Positions 35,192 through 47,476 of a stretch of 64,000 nucleotides of DNA are shown here, piece by piece. Location of the stretch: NCBI GenBank assembly GCA_977006965.1, contig OZ345352.1, positions 1,798,001 to 1,862,000 on the forward strand, written 5' to 3'. A program made the translations under genes and the position numbers. How positions within the stretch are numbered: the stretch's first letter is position 1; each line of letters opens with the position of its first letter. The notes under the pieces were generated by a model. It was given only the letters and a program-made list of their open reading frames with translations, was not told the DNA's origin and did no database searches. The stretch comes from Phymatolithon calcareum (lineage: Eukaryota > Rhodophyta > Florideophyceae > Hapalidiales).

Positions 35192-36273
35192 TAGATCATA
35201 TCCAAATATGGATTATGCATACGCTTCAATAATCTAAAGTACTGTACGTGTACCAATGAAGACACATAACGTCTTCCGAGATTAGCTTTTTGATTCACCC
35301 ACAAAAATCACTCGTACTTCTTATTTCCGAATGGATTGGATACAATGGAGAAAAAACTTTAGCTATCAAAACGCTGCTAGCCGTACTTTGAGAGCAAAGC
35401 AAAAAAAACTGTACAATACCGTACAATGAGGACTGGCCCCAGAGACAACAACGATATTGTGCCATTGTTTACCGCAGAGTTGCTTATCGCGTGACTTTCT
35501 TGGCTACTAAGACATCGTGGAATATCTAATATTCCTCTGTCGCCGCTGTCTTCGCCCTTGAATTGTAGTGCTCCTAGAGAGTGTATGAAGTGACACGAGC
35601 ACACCTTGTGGTTTAAAATCGGAAGCCGCTGGATCAGCTCTTATTATAACGGAATTATTTTGTTCACCGCTTTTATGTTCTTCGCCGTTCTGTCGTCTGC
35701 TACTGGACACGCGCTAGAATCGGATTCGAGGAAAGATGCAGCAAACGTGAGACACTTGTAGCACAGCGATCGCTTCTATCCACTAAAACGGAATAGCCTG
35801 GCACGAACATGCGGTCAAGTCCGCAACTGGCGCTGTAAAACTTTCCTATTGGAAGACTGTACGTATAGGCAACCTTTGTCAGCCCCAGAGAAACATAGCC
35901 CGGCCGAGCTGCATAAATCTACGTCTGAAAATATTCAACTAGACATTTGAAGATCAAAAGTACAGCAATGGAAGTTGACGCTGTGTGCAGGAGTGGTGGA
36001 GCATGCTCCAGAGCAGATCGCATACTAGATGCTTACTGGTTTAAAAACTGTACTGTGTACATAATTGACACACTGTAGAGTCTTGATCTATCGATACACC
36101 TTCTGTGACGCGGAAATGAGCACTACCAGGAATCATGCTTCGCATCACGTCAACGTGTGTAGATGAACGCTCAGATTGTCGTTGTGAACTTTTTCCACAC
36201 TTCGCATCAATTAGACCTCTATTATGGACACTGCACTCTACTCACGTCTTGATGCCTCACTCTTCTCGAAGAC
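35192..36273. other. intergenic, promoter side of the His-rich gene
   Basis: No gene recognised. It contains several GTAC-rich words (near 35239 and 36046) of the TACTGTAC type seen throughout the window. Confidence 0.4.
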
Positions 36274-36281
36274 TATATAAA
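36274..36281 (+). promoter_or_regulatory. TATA box (TATATAAA) of the His-rich gene
   Basis: Lies 83 bp upstream of the chosen ATG at 36364. An in-frame ATG at 36286 is only a few bases from the TATA box and would fall upstream of the predicted transcript start, which decides against it. Confidence 0.65.
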
Positions 36282-36363
36282 TCGAATGCTGCCAACAGAT
36301 AGGACAACAATTTCAAACACACCTCTAGACTCGAAGAGCATTACCGTCCAGAAAACTCACACA

Positions 36364-36963
36364 ATGACCCGTCTTTCTCTCGCTTTATTCGTTCTCCTGG
36401 CGCTTTCGGCAGCAGCTCTCTGTGCAATTGTGCCGAGCTCGAATACGAAGACCAGCGTCACAACCGTCGCAGAGCCGACCGGTAAATCGACTGAGCCGAT
36501 AGCGGCTACATCGATCCGCAAAGCTTTCTACGCCAACATTGATAACGATTCTAATGATGAGGGCAATGCCGATCGCTTTCTCAAGAGATCTTCCAGAGTT
36601 CATCGTCAGAGGTCCTTGACGTCTGTGTCTCGCAGTGGTGACGACATTCACGATGACCATGAAGACCATGAAGACCATGAAGACCATGACGATCATCACG
36701 ACCATGACAATCATCACGATCATCACGACCATCACGAGCATGGCGAGCATCACCATCATCACGACCATGACGACCATCACGATCATGAAGACCATGACGA
36801 CCATGAAGACCACGACGACCATCATCACCATGAAGACCATGAAGATCATGATGACCACCACGAACACCATCACCATGAAGACCATGACGACCATGAAGAT
36901 CATGATGAGGATGAGAGTGATCGCTTCGTCATTTTAAACTCTTTGAAGCAGAAAAAGAATTAG
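36364..36963 (+). CDS. secreted His/Asp/Glu-rich protein, probable metal or mineral binding
   Basis: 199 residues. Signal peptide at residues 1-20 (MTRL, then a Leu/Ala core ending ALCA), a 70-residue Ser/Thr-rich linker with a basic stretch (FLKRSSRVHRQR), and from about residue 98 an 87-residue tract made almost only of His, Asp and Glu in DH, DDH, EDH and HHH combinations. It ends in a short SDRFVILNSLKQKKN-type tail. No catalytic domain. Such tracts bind transition metals or calcium strongly, so a secreted metal-buffering or wall/mineral-associated role is likely; the specific function is unknown. The repeat is a minisatellite of GACCAT-type triplet pairs, prone to length change. Single exon. 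Confidence 0.85.
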   Translation: MTRLSLALFVLLALSAAALCAIVPSSNTKTSVTTVAEPTGKSTEPIAATSIRKAFYANIDNDSNDEGNADRFLKRSSRVHRQRSLTSVSRSGDDIHDDHEDHEDHEDHDDHHDHDNHHDHHDHHEHGEHHHHHDHDDHHDHEDHDDHEDHDDHHHHEDHEDHDDHHEHHHHEDHDDHEDHDEDESDRFVILNSLKQKKN

Positions 36964-37511
36964 GTCTCTTTGGCCCAAGAACCATATATTTATGGAGCTT
37001 GTGCCGCCGGGAGACAATACCAACATTGGTTGTAACTTGAGCTTTCACTCTGCTGTTCAGTTTATTTTAAATCGCTTAAGCCTTCTTCAGACTAGCGCTC
37101 AGACGTCTCGCTGTAGTTGGTGTATACCAATTGGGAATTAAAATGCTTTTTTACGTTTACGCCTGAGATTTGTATTCATGATTGCTTGCTTACGCGCATT
37201 TGCCGAGTGAACGTTTCCAGCTTTTTGTATCCGAATATGAAAAAGCATTTATCCAAATCCACGCGCTAAGTATCCGAGACTGAAGACATATTTCTTGACT
37301 TCAGTTCAATGTACAGTCTTCCTTGCGCGCAAAGTAAGGATTAATTTTCCTATCGTGAAAGAATCCAAGAAGCGAGGATGCGCTCAAAAAATGAATAGAG
37401 GGGTACATAATCTGCCTACAATGAACAATGAACATATGGTCCGGGCAGTAGTCGTGACTGATTGAGTACCGCGAGTAAATCAGGAGTCACGATTTACTGA
37501 CTAGCGAGCTT
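36964..37511. other. 3' flank of the His-rich gene, nothing else seen
   Basis: No gene or element identified. A TTAAAATGC-like A/T-rich stretch near 37137 might hold the poly(A) site. Confidence 0.35.
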
Positions 37512-37526
37512 ACCGAACACTCTGTC

Positions 37527-37576
37527 TTAATTAAATGGATTTATTGAGAAGATACCATGTGTCCCAACTGGAGGAA
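37527..37576 (-). mobile_element. LINE E 3' end, 50-bp insertion
   Basis: 50 bp matching the 3' end of LINE E at 39394-39440 (AATTAAATGGATTTATTGAG block and onward), flanked by 15-bp direct repeats ACCGAAC[A/T]CTCTGTC (37512-37526 and 37577-37591) that differ at one base. An extreme 5' truncation. Confidence 0.78.
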
Positions 37577-37591
37577 ACCGAACTCTCTGTC

Positions 37592-39393
37592 CAATACAGT
37601 CATTCGTTTGCAGCGGAATCCCTGCTGACAACTATTCTAAGACGCAGACGAAAAATCTCTCACCGATGGCTACTACTTTTTCGATTGTATACCACGTTCA
37701 GTTCATGACGTGCTAGAATAACTTATGGCTAACCTAAGCGCAGATGATTCCGACGATGGCAGTGAACTCGAAGTCTTCCCCAAACACATTGTATTCTATC
37801 AGCATCAGTGGCAAGAGTGCAGTCGCCTATCTAGCTGGTAACAGGGATCAAGTTCGAAGGCATTCGAGTGAAGTCCAGTCGCGGCTGCCACCGGGAACGG
37901 CAAAGTGGATTTCAAAATCTACTGCATGGACTGTGGCTTCGTTAGTCCTTTAACAAAAGTCTCTCCAAGCAACGTTATCGCCTTTAAAATATCAAACATG
38001 ACGAGACTGGCAAGAAACATTTCCCGTAAGGAGCACAAACGGCACGGCGCTGTGCGTTGTAACGCAATCATTGAGGCGCGAGAATGGGTAGAAAAGGACC
38101 AATGCGCGTCAAGTTTCTTCAAAGCCTGCGTCGTATTAGAGTACAGATCTAGCTGATCATCATAAACAAGAACACCGGGCGAAAACATCGCAAGCCGTAG
38201 CCTACGTGCTATCCTCAACGCCGCCTTGGCGTTTTTGAAATGGCACACTGTGTCCTATTCAAAATAGTGGCCCGTGCTTCAGTACACAAATGTAGGTAGC
38301 AACTGATTAAGCCTTGCCCATACCTTCGGAAGTCTGTGAGGCTTTTGAATGAACTTGGATTAACTAAACTACTATACCAGCCATGTTCTTGTGCTGAGCG
38401 CCTTTTCAATGACTTTGACGGTTTCTGGGGATTTAGAGCCAATCTTTAATGACAAGCACTCACCAAATCACTGAAATGATGCGCATTTTTGTTTCAAACG
38501 CTCTTAAAAGACATCCTTGTGCGAAAGATGGCTTCTTGTGCTGAGATTCAGTCCGCCATACAGCGGCGCACTTGGCACATGAAGTTAGATGCAAGTAAAG
38601 ATGACTCAATGAGTAGTGATGTCTGACTAGTCTCCCCAAGCAGTCAAGAACAAAAACGTTACTGCAATAAGTATTAATATCAGTGGGCATGTGGACTGCG
38701 TACATGCCAGGAGAGTTTCAAGTCGACGTTTTCAAGTCGGTATCTCTCCAAACTAGAGCATGGTACTCATTATGAGCAATTGGTGCTACCAAGTGAAGCT
38801 ACAGAAGGTCTGAGTGTTCCTCAATTTGGTCGGGCCAGAGATTTGGAAAGATCACTACATTGCATGTAGGAATGTTTTGGATTGGATTCGGTTTAATTGA
38901 AGCTCCCTTTGTCAATTATCATTGCACTTGAGAGGCTTTTCGTTGCGCTAAAATCCTTCGCTTACGTTCTCATTGAAGTAGTTATTGCATGTAGGTGAAA
39001 CAGGAACTGTGTAGAGTACACAGAAATTTTGATAGGATTCGACGAGAACGTTGTAGAAGTAGGCGAGAATAATGGGTACTGTATTTCAGAGAGAATGATG
39101 ACCTCAGAGAAGGACTAACAAGAGCGGAAGCAAGTCCAATGGTGACAGACAGACAGTTCCTCCAACAAGGCGAACAAGGCACCAATAGGGATACATGGAA
39201 TAGGCAGTGCATGTACAGTTTTACTCAAAGTGGCTCTGCGAAAGCACCCTTACCGGTGACTGACTACAGTATTGGCTTTTTCAGTCAGTCGTATGAGTCT
39301 AGAGAGAAATTAATGCAGAGAAAGTACTGTAGATGAGAACAACACAGCTCATAAGAGCTACACAGATATTCTTATTATTTTCGCGATCGTAAT
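37592..39393. other. intergenic with one LINE C tail remnant
   Basis: Near 38296-38375 is a diverged LINE C 3' end (GTAGGTAGCAACTG, GCCTTGCCCATA, GGAAGTCTGTGAGGCTTTTGAAT). No gene is supported elsewhere; frames of up to 109 codons lack features. Confidence 0.5.
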
Positions 39394-41160
39394 TAAATGG
39401 ATTTATTGAGAAGGTACCATGTGTCCCAACTGGAGGAAAGTCGGCACCTTTCTAGGCATATTCTATTAGCATTGAAAATTCACCTTCCTTAATCGGAATT
39501 ACATAGAATCACGTCAATGGCTCTAGCCATATCTTCTGCCGGGGTCCATGAAGGCTTCTTCAGGATTCTTTTGAGTGTCCCAACTGCCCATGATCCTTGA
39601 CTGCCCATTTCTTCAATTAAGTTCGATTGGTTTCTCGGAAAATGGCCTGCAAACCACCTTGCGCGAAGAATTCTGTATCTGCTTTCTTTCATCCTCACTG
39701 CTTGGTGCGGTATACTAATCTTGGCAAACGTAATTTTCTTGATACGGTGCTCTTCTTGCTGTTCCCATACTCGCCGAAGGCCAGATCTATCTTAAATGTA
39801 AGTTGTCGTGTTTGTTTCCAGTATAGAGTCGAGAGTTTCGAGTTCTAGCTCTGCCCCTGTGTCTTCAGTTTCCTCCGCAATCCTGCTTAACTTCCGTCTT
39901 ATCTTACGGAGCAGGTTCTGTCGGCGAAACGCCCATGGCTCTATTTGGCACAGTTTCATTAGTATTGTCCAGTTCCGCGCTGCGCACTTCTAAAATAGTA
40001 TCGTTGCAATTTCCTTCTGAATTTTCATTGCTGCTTTCGATACACCGATTGTGTCGGGTGTTATATGCGCAGCGTACTCGTATACTGGCCTGATAAAAGC
40101 TTTGAAGAGCTTGATGCTCTTTTCGGTGCTATACACTCTTCTTGTCATGCCTAGGTTGCTCATGAGCCGTGCTTTTGCTCTTGCGCTTTTGAATCGCTCC
40201 AGAAGCTTGTGGTCACGAATTCCGTTCGCGTCAATTGTCGTCCCGAGATAGTCTGCAGTGCGCCATATTTCAACTTCCTCTTCTGCCAGTATGATGGATT
40301 TTCCGGCTCCTTCGACGTGGGAATATGATTGAACATTTTCGGGTCGACCACGTCATCCGATAGACCCGTGCCCATTCGGAGCATTCGTGGAGCATTTTCT
40401 GTAGTTCTTCTTCGTTCCTTGCCATTACTATGACGTCGCCGGCAAACATGTTCAGACGAAGGCGCGCTTCAGAATCATTGAGGCTAATGGTCGTGACTCT
40501 TTCTGTCAGAGCATCCATGAGGATGTTGAACTGTGTGGGGCTAATGAGGGAACCTTGGGGGACTCCTCGTTCGCTTGTTCCTTGAGTTCTTCCTGCTTCG
40601 TTCACAACAGTGAATGTAGTTTTCTGCAGCGAGAAGGAGGCAAGTGATGTAAGATTTGCTGATAGCCTGAGATCGATTTCTCGCATAAGCTCCTCTCTTG
40701 TGACTCGGTCGTATGATAACTTTAGGTCAAGCAGGGCTTTTGTGTTCCTTCCTTGTCTCACGGCTGTTATGTAACGGAGGAGGGCCCTTTCCGTTCCTTT
40801 CTTGGGCTGGAAGCCCATTTCGGATCTGATGAATCTATAGTTCTTCCGGATCAGTTTGTCCACTGCTGATTCAAGTATTTTGCGAGCGTGCGATAGTAGG
40901 AAAATCGATCTGTAGCTTTTTGGTTAGCTTGGGTCTCCTTTCTTAAATTTTAGAATCACCAGTGCCTTATTCCAATCATCAGGCCAGCAGCCGAGCTGGC
41001 CGGCTTTTGTGATCGTGGCTAGCAGGAAACTGTAACTGTCCTCAGGGGTGAGTAGCAATGCTTCAAAGAAGATGCCATCAGGTCCAGCTGCTTTCTGCCT
41101 CGCGGCACATTTTAGGGCCTTCTTGCGCTCTCGTCTTTTCGCCATCAATTACTGTAGATA
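39394..41160 (-). mobile_element. LINE family E, degenerate copy
   Basis: A non-LTR retrotransposon distinct from families A-C. It has a reverse transcriptase at 40270-41148, a longer C-terminal region with several stops down to about 39490, and a short 3' UTR ending TCAATAAATCCATTTAATT (minus strand). Fragments of the same family are at 37527-37576, 57560-58290 and 60655-60790. Confidence 0.82.
39490..41148 (-). pseudogene. LINE E reverse transcriptase, inactivated
   Basis: N-terminal RT motif AAGPDGI (41148-40924), a stop/frameshift near 40922, then GFQPKKGTERALL, motif A (ALLDLKLSYDRV), motif B (RGVPQGSLISP) and motif C as MFAGDVIVM. The first Asp of the catalytic pair is Gly, so activity would be lost even without the other lesions. 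C-terminal coding down to about 39490 is broken by further stops and recognised by similarity to 58050-58284. Confidence 0.82.
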
Positions 41161-41493
41161 TACTGAGGTGATCCCCTGTGTTGAACTCGACAGTATATTT
41201 CGCTATTCTCCAGTACTGTACACAATGCATTTTTGGTGTTCTTGGTAGTTTTGATAATGTCATTTTGGGAAAAAGATTTCCAATGACATATGCATGAGTG
41301 GAAAGAGAAGACTCTGGAGAGGAAAACTTATGGCGGGAGTGGCCGATTCTTCAATTGACACTATGTCTTCGTTTTTCACTCATTTTTCAACCATGGAGAA
41401 ATCTTGTTACTACCGTAAAAGAAAGCTCGCATTCATTACCACTACAATTTCCCAGCTCGGGTTCCTTTTGAACAGCAAATAATGAGCTGGTAG

Positions 41494-42437
41494 AATCAGG
41501 GGAATGTTAGGAGGGGCACAAAAGCAGAAACTTGATGTTTCAAAAAGTTTATTAAAAATGTGGCCTACGTTGTGCCAGGTTAATTATGAGGAAATCCTTG
41601 TATCAAAAATTAAGTGATGAAGCTCGATTCTTGCAGCGCTCTGACAGAGCCGTCGTTCGACGACGGCCAATGGAATTGTGCCAGGACATGTTGAGCTGTA
41701 AGCATCCTAGTGATAGTATTGTTGGAGTGCAGTAAACGCTGCGGTGCCATGTCGGATTCCGAGGCGCTCGTGCGGGCGCTTTCGTGATTAGCTGATGAAA
41801 TTGTAGCAACGTGACCGCAAATGATAGGTTATATTTCGCAGAAATGGATTATGCGAGCACTTCTCTCAAGCGAGGACCACTGACGGATGAGCGCGCGACC
41901 GAGCGGCCTTGTTCCAGCCCAGAACTCAGGGCTGATTGAAGCCCGGGCTCATCACACGAGCTACTCGCCTCCGAGAACGTTCCGCTCGCGTTCATCGCTG
42001 TTACACAGGAGAAAAGACGCGAGCCACACCTCCAAGTATTCCGTTTCATTAATTTTAATTAACATATTTTAAAAAATATGGTTAAATCTGCCCAGCGCAC
42101 AACTGCTACATCTCAAATTTTCGCGGGCAACTTTTGAAAATCACGAAAGCCCCCGGGCGCGAGCCGCGCACGTTTTGTGCACAGTGCACAGGGAGAGCTC
42201 GAAAACCTACTTCTCTATTATTTCTCTGCAGAATAGGATCCTGCAACGAGAGGCTTCGCTACATTACGGTACATAATGTACGCGAGCTGTAAGCTGGATT
42301 TTTTCTATGAACCAACATCGTTTATGATACATTTTCTCCATACCTTCTCGGCTTCATACGGACGCCACATAGGCTTATCATTAAAATTCGGTATGACACC
42401 TCGCCCGCTTTTGTCCCCTCCTAACATTCCCTTGATA
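41494..42437. mobile_element. inverted-repeat element of about 945 bp
   Basis: The ends are inverted repeats of about 30 bp (ATCAGGGGAATGTTAGGAG at the left against its near complement at 42406-42437). The interior is partly GC-rich and has no recognisable coding region. Related terminal sequence occurs near 17910-18110. No TSD was identified, so the superfamily is open. Confidence 0.55.
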
Positions 42438-42825
42438 GAATGTTATGGTAAACATTGGTTTTGGCCTACTGTACTGTATTTCCTCGTCTTCTCGCCAATT
42501 CCAAGAAAACTGACATCGCTTTTCTATATGAAACAAGGGCAGGCAGGCACTCTTTCGCTTCTCGTCGAAGCACAGTCACGAATGGAGGTTCAACAAGCTG
42601 TTTTTTAATCTGTTTTTGAACACTTTGAGTCCTCGACGTGTGCATCCTCTCCACCAATCACACTACGTGTTATGTTTGCAGAACTTGCTTTTGCCAAATG
42701 ACCACGTTTCTGATGGAGTGCACATCCTAATGCCTCATACAGCAGGTTCGTAACTTTGAGATGGCAAATCTCCTTCGGTCCCCCTGCCCTCTCTACTGCT
42801 CATCCCTACATGTACAGTACAGTAG

Positions 42826-43615
42826 GGATGAGCATCGATCGTTATTTCAATATCAACTAATATCTGATTATCAACTAGATTTTGGCGATATGACAAAATA
42901 TCAAGATTTCTGCACTGGTATCAACTACTGTAATTTCCTATGATACAGTATATCCTTTTGCGCACCAGTATACGTACAATGTACCTCAGTTTTCCAAATC
43001 GTTGTTGTTCATTCGCTGGTGTCCACCATGATTTGGTTGTTACAGTTGTGCGTCATGGGGAAATTTGCGGGAACTGTTATGATACTGTTTTTTCTATAAT
43101 TTCAGAAGAATTTTTGAAACTCCCCTGATTTCGCAAGTGAACCAAAATGATCCAAACGCCATTTTATACTGGTTGTATCAGCCTTGAGAAGAGGAACAAA
43201 ATGGTACCAGATTCGCACTGCGCAAGGGTGCGCAACCTATGTTTTCTTTATTTTTTTCCAAGCGTGCCTTAACCCATGTCTATATACACATGCGTATAGG
43301 ACAGGCAATCCCCAATTGGGGATTGCGACTCGTATTCAGTGCATGACTCTGTAAGCTTATGCCGTACTGCACCAACAGCCAAAAAGACAACTACAAGTAC
43401 GGGTGCGACACGTGGAGGTATTTTGCAGGGGTTTGATTGAGATGTAATAGTTATGATATTTCATGTCCCATGACGCCCCAGAAATCATAGTGTGTCAGAG
43501 TATAATAGGCTAAAAATGCATTTTTGGCAGATGGATTACAGTAGTTGATATTGTATCAAGTTTTGCAGCAAAGTATCAGAAGTGGTATCATATCAGGTTT
43601 CAAAATTGGATTAAT
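42826..43615. mobile_element. TATCAAC-type inverted-repeat element
   Basis: The left ~105 bp (42826-42935) and the right end (about 43540-43615, inverted) share blocks such as TATCAACTACTGTAAT and clusters of GATAT/ATATC words. The left block is also homologous to 55803-55905. No coding region seen. Exact boundaries and TSD are uncertain. Confidence 0.45.
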
Positions 43616-43798
43616 GCTCCTTCGTATGATAGTCCTCACCCCCCTTGCATTGCGCAACAAATGCGGTTTATTGAGAGCCATGCTCTCAATCGGCACATTT
43701 TAATGCCACGGTGCATTTCCAGTACGTGCACATCGCCCCAAGCACGAGCGTTTTGACAAACTCCCCTATCTCAAAATTGGCTCACCAACATGTACGGG

Positions 43799-43963
43799 AT
43801 GTGGACCACTTTTGAGGGAAACAAATGATGTAAGGGAGGAGAGGTGTGAGGCCCGAGGGGGCACAATTAGACCCGAGGGCGAAGCCCGAGGGGCAATTGT
43901 GTCCCCGAGGACCCACACCGAGCCTCACGCACATCATTTGTGTCACAAAAAAGTGGTCCACAT
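43799..43963. repeat. 165-bp foldback (hairpin) element
   Basis: The two halves are inverted copies: ATGTGGACCACTTTT at the left edge, its complement at the right edge, and matching ACAAATGATGT and GGCACAATT blocks inside. The centre is a CCCGAGGGCGAAGCCCGAGG palindrome-like core. MITE-like; a related hairpin lies at 62257-62333. Confidence 0.75.
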
Positions 43964-44093
43964 ACTGCTTGTCCCCTGAAACGTTCCGTTTTTGTGTTGT
44001 AAGCTTGCGAAAGCGGGCAACCGAAACGAAACTTTCATACATTTGTTCTCCCCCGGAAGAGTGCATAAAAACTATAACAAAACAGAAATGAAA

Positions 44094-44170
44094 ATTTGTT
44101 TCCCCAGAACGGGGGAAACATGGGATTTGTTTCCCCGGAAAGGGGGAAACACGGGATTTGTTTCCCCTCT
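44094..44170. repeat. tandem palindromic GTTTCCCC repeats
   Basis: About 2.5 copies of a ~37-bp unit, each a small palindrome (GTTTCCCC.GAA..GGGGGAAAC) followed by A[T/C]GGGATTT. Single GTTTCCC words also occur nearby (43815, 44315). Confidence 0.7.
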
Positions 44171-44631
44171 TCGGCGTCAGTTCGTCGTAGATGCACCAAT
44201 AGAAATTCACTAAACTGATGATGCTATGATACCTTTTTTGGTGTCCATAGGCGCGGCATATATGAAACATATCAGCGGTCCAACTTACAATTGATACAGG
44301 GCGAACATCACTTGTTTCCCTCGTTTCTGGGGACAAGAAACAATGCCACCGCACACTACTATACTGCACTGCAACGCAAGTTTGACGCCCCGATCCGTAC
44401 AGTTGATCCTCTACAATTCAACTGGACGAGATCAGCGTATCTCACTGCGCTTGACTTCTTTCCATGGCACACATATACAGTACGTCATCCAGTCACCACT
44501 TTAGACTCCACACCACAACGTGCGGTGATAGTCGCAGCCATAACCCCGAGAACGCTTTGCCTCGCACGAACTGCCAGCTGCCTGCTGTTTGACACATCCA
44601 CCGCACTGAGTTGCTCTCATCGCTGCCGTCT

Positions 44632-47088
44632 ATGGCGCTTCCATTCTGCCTTCTAGTGCTCTATCTCTCCCTCGCTCACGCAGTCTCCCTTTCGCGCCGA
44701 TATGACCAAGGCCCTGTATCCCTGAGCGGCAACGCCTCAATATTCTGGACGCTCAACAACGACACTCGCCGCATTTCGCTAGCCCTAGTCGTCAACGACA
44801 CAGCCGTACTTTCCAGTTCCGGTCCGGCATGGCTGGCGCTCGGAGTGTCCGAGGAATCGTCGGGGTCGATGCTGGGGTCCGACATCGCTAGCGCGGAATT
44901 CGGACGCGACATGCTGAACAATTGCACGTTGCGCGATCGTTACGTACCGTTTGCGGCCTATCCTATCGGCGAGAGCACTCAGAACGCTTCGAGTGTGTTT
45001 CCGAAGGAGGATGACTGTCAGATCGACGGCAGTTGGACACTGGTTGCCTGCACACGTGAACTGGAGAGTGGGACGGCTACGCTTGAATTGGAGCGCAGTT
45101 TGGACGCGCATGATGAGCAGGATCGCCCCATCAGGTCGGGGAGCCAGGCGATGATTTACGCGTACGGCGGGGAGGATTTTAAGTATCATGAGAAACGGCG
45201 TCGGAGTTCGCGTGTCGTGTTCTTTAATGGGGATGGGACTTATCCGACTCAGGAGGAGTTTCCGTTGCCGGAGGATGTCACTTTCACGCATACGATTCAG
45301 GCGACTAATTACTCGGTGCCTTTCGTGAATGTTACGACGTATGCGTGCACTAGCAATGTTGTGCCGGTGCCGAAGGGAGGGAGGCGATTTCTGGTGGCTG
45401 CGGATCCTGTGATCAAGAGTGTGACGGGCAAGAATAAGGCGCATCATCTCCTTGTTTATGGATGCAAGGAGAATGCGTACAGCAGACGATTTTTAGAAAC
45501 AAGGGACTGCCTGGGACAGGGACCTATTGGAAATGGAGAGTGCACTGTTCTCGTGCATGGATGTAAGTTTGTGAGGTTGTTTAACTGCTGAGACATGTGG
45601 TTGGCGTACTAACGGAATGCTTTGAGTTTGTCTGGTGCAGGGGCTGTGGGTGCCGGTCGATATGTGATGCCCGAAGAGGTGGGGATGGAAATTGATGAGA
45701 GTAATAACTTTCTCATCATGGAATCACACTATGATAACCCGGAGCGAGACACGGATGCTGTTGATGTATCTGGGGTGAAACTTTACTTTGCAGATACACG
45801 TCCCATACAAGCTGGATCGCTAGCCATTGGAGATCCAGGGGTAACTTTGTTTGGACGCACGGTGAAGAACGACTTTGAGTACATGTCTACATGTCCGTCG
45901 AATTGCACCGCAATCTGGAAGGAGGAGATCAATGTATTTGCGAGCTTCCTCCATATGCACACAACGGGTCGCAAAATGTATACGAATCGTTTTGACAAGG
46001 ACGGCAACTTTCTCGAAACCATCAATTCTGTAAGCATTTCACGATCTCATTCCTTTCAATGTACACATGTTCTAACTATTCCGTGCTATTCCATTGCATA
46101 CTAGATCGAATACTGGAGTAATGACCATCAGTACATGAGAGATTTCAAAACACCAAAGAAGATATCCCCAGGCGACATACTGAGCACCACATGCGTATAC
46201 GACACGCGCAAAAAACCATTCACAAAATTCGGACTGGAAACCAAGGACGAAATGTGCATCGACTTCCTGACCTACTATCCACGCCAGAAACGCTTTTCGT
46301 CCGATGGATCAATGTTCTGGTGCGCCCGAGTGCAACTACCAGGGAATGGCAGCGGCACTATATGCGGTGCACCGTCGGAGCGCTCCTTCTCCATGCAATC
46401 AAACCCACTTCTGAACGACACCGTCGGCACTTCCGACAAGTTCGGTAATGCTCCCGATACCTGCGTCGCGGCACGCAAGAGCAGCAAGTCCACCCCTGCC
46501 CCCGACGGCGTTCGCGCCAACTCCACCGAGCGGAACAATGCTTCCCGCGCTGCATGCTTCCCGGCCGCGAGTGTCGTGCGGACGCGCAAGGGAAGGATGA
46601 GCATGAGCGACTTGCGTGTCGGGGATGAAGTGCATGTCGGCGGTGGGAAGTACTCCGCGGTGTTCATGTTCACGCATCGTGTATCGAAGGGACGGTATGA
46701 GTTTGTTGAATTGCACACGGCGAAACGGAGGATTACGCTGACGGGATCGCATTATCTGTACGTCGATGACGCGCTTGTGGCGGCGGGGAAGGTGAGAGTG
46801 GGTGATGCGTTGAGGGGGGAAGACGGGGGCAAGGAGAGGGTTGTGGAGGTGAGACAGGTTGTGAGGGGGGGATTGTACAACCCGCAAACAGTTCATGGTG
46901 ATGTTGTGGTTGATGGGATTGTTGCGAGCGCTTATACGGAGGCGGTGAGACCGAGGACGGCTCATGCGATGCTCGCGCCGTTCAGGGCGGCTGCCGGGGC
47001 GTTTGGGTGGAGGGTTGGGGCATTTGAAAGGGATGAGTATGTGGCGGTGAGAGGGTTTAACATGGTGAGGAGTTTGGTGTGTGGGTGA
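44632..47088 (+). CDS. DOMON / copper type II monooxygenase-like protein with C-terminal Hog (Hint) domain, active-type (Hog1)
   Basis: 767 residues from three exons: 44632-45562, 45641-46029, 46105-47088. The introns (78 and 75 bp) are GT-AG with TACTAAC and TTCTAAC branch sites. Signal peptide 1-17; DOMON-like domain about 28-180 (W68-LALGVSE, heme/sugar-type fold); monooxygenase-like domain about 215-515. All copper ligands expected from the DBH/PHM family are present: H271-H272 (HHLLVYGC), H340 (ESHYDNP), H415 and H417 (HMHTTGR), M490 (DEMC). A Hog-type autoprocessing domain starts at C591 (CFPAASVV) with GDEV, FTHR, TGSH (T653-H656) and a final HGDVVVDGIVAS strand. Many N-glycosylation sites. 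ATG 44632 is the first ATG of the frame. Secreted oxidase expected to release or modify its N-terminal part by thioester chemistry; substrate unknown. Confidence 0.9.
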
Positions 47089-47476
47089 AGGGCAGTGCAG
47101 ATGGCTAAACTTGTTGGGATGGCTATCGGGAGGGATTCTAAGGAGAAGTTCTTCCAAAGGAATTGATGCTGCGCATTTACATGAGTCGGGGAGAACTCAG
47201 TGGCAAATATGATCAACGTACAGTACAACGATGATAGGCAAAGTTTCCATTGTTGCCATCCTACTGATGAATTGAATTACACAGAAAACATCCAGTAAAC
47301 CTTCCATTTCAGGAAACAATGACAACACAATCCAACCAATGCGTGAGAATTATCTATGACCTCTCACACGTGTGATCTCTTCCATTCAACACTGTGTACC
47401 CTCGTCTGGACACGGTCCGCCCCACTGTGCGAGTGCCATTCCCTTCCCGCAACCCACTTCGCGCCCACCCTCCGCG

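Noticed and set aside
36385-36903. Met/Val/Ile-rich minus-strand frame of 172 codons
   Set aside because: It is the complement of the GACCAT-type repeat of the His-rich gene; the plus strand has signal peptide, TATA box and a sensible start.
43782-44369. Minus-strand frame of 195 codons
   Set aside because: Open only because it crosses the foldback element and the GTTTCCCC tandem palindromes; the repeated protein segments come from DNA repeats.
44611-44631. Upstream extension of Hog1 by seven codons
   Set aside because: The extension begins with TTG, not ATG; the first ATG is at 44632 and gives a better signal peptide.
44785-45447. Minus-strand frame of 220 codons inside Hog1, and similar ones at 46399-47157 and 47630-48298
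   Set aside because: Shadows of the GC-biased codons of the Hog genes; no start context or homology.
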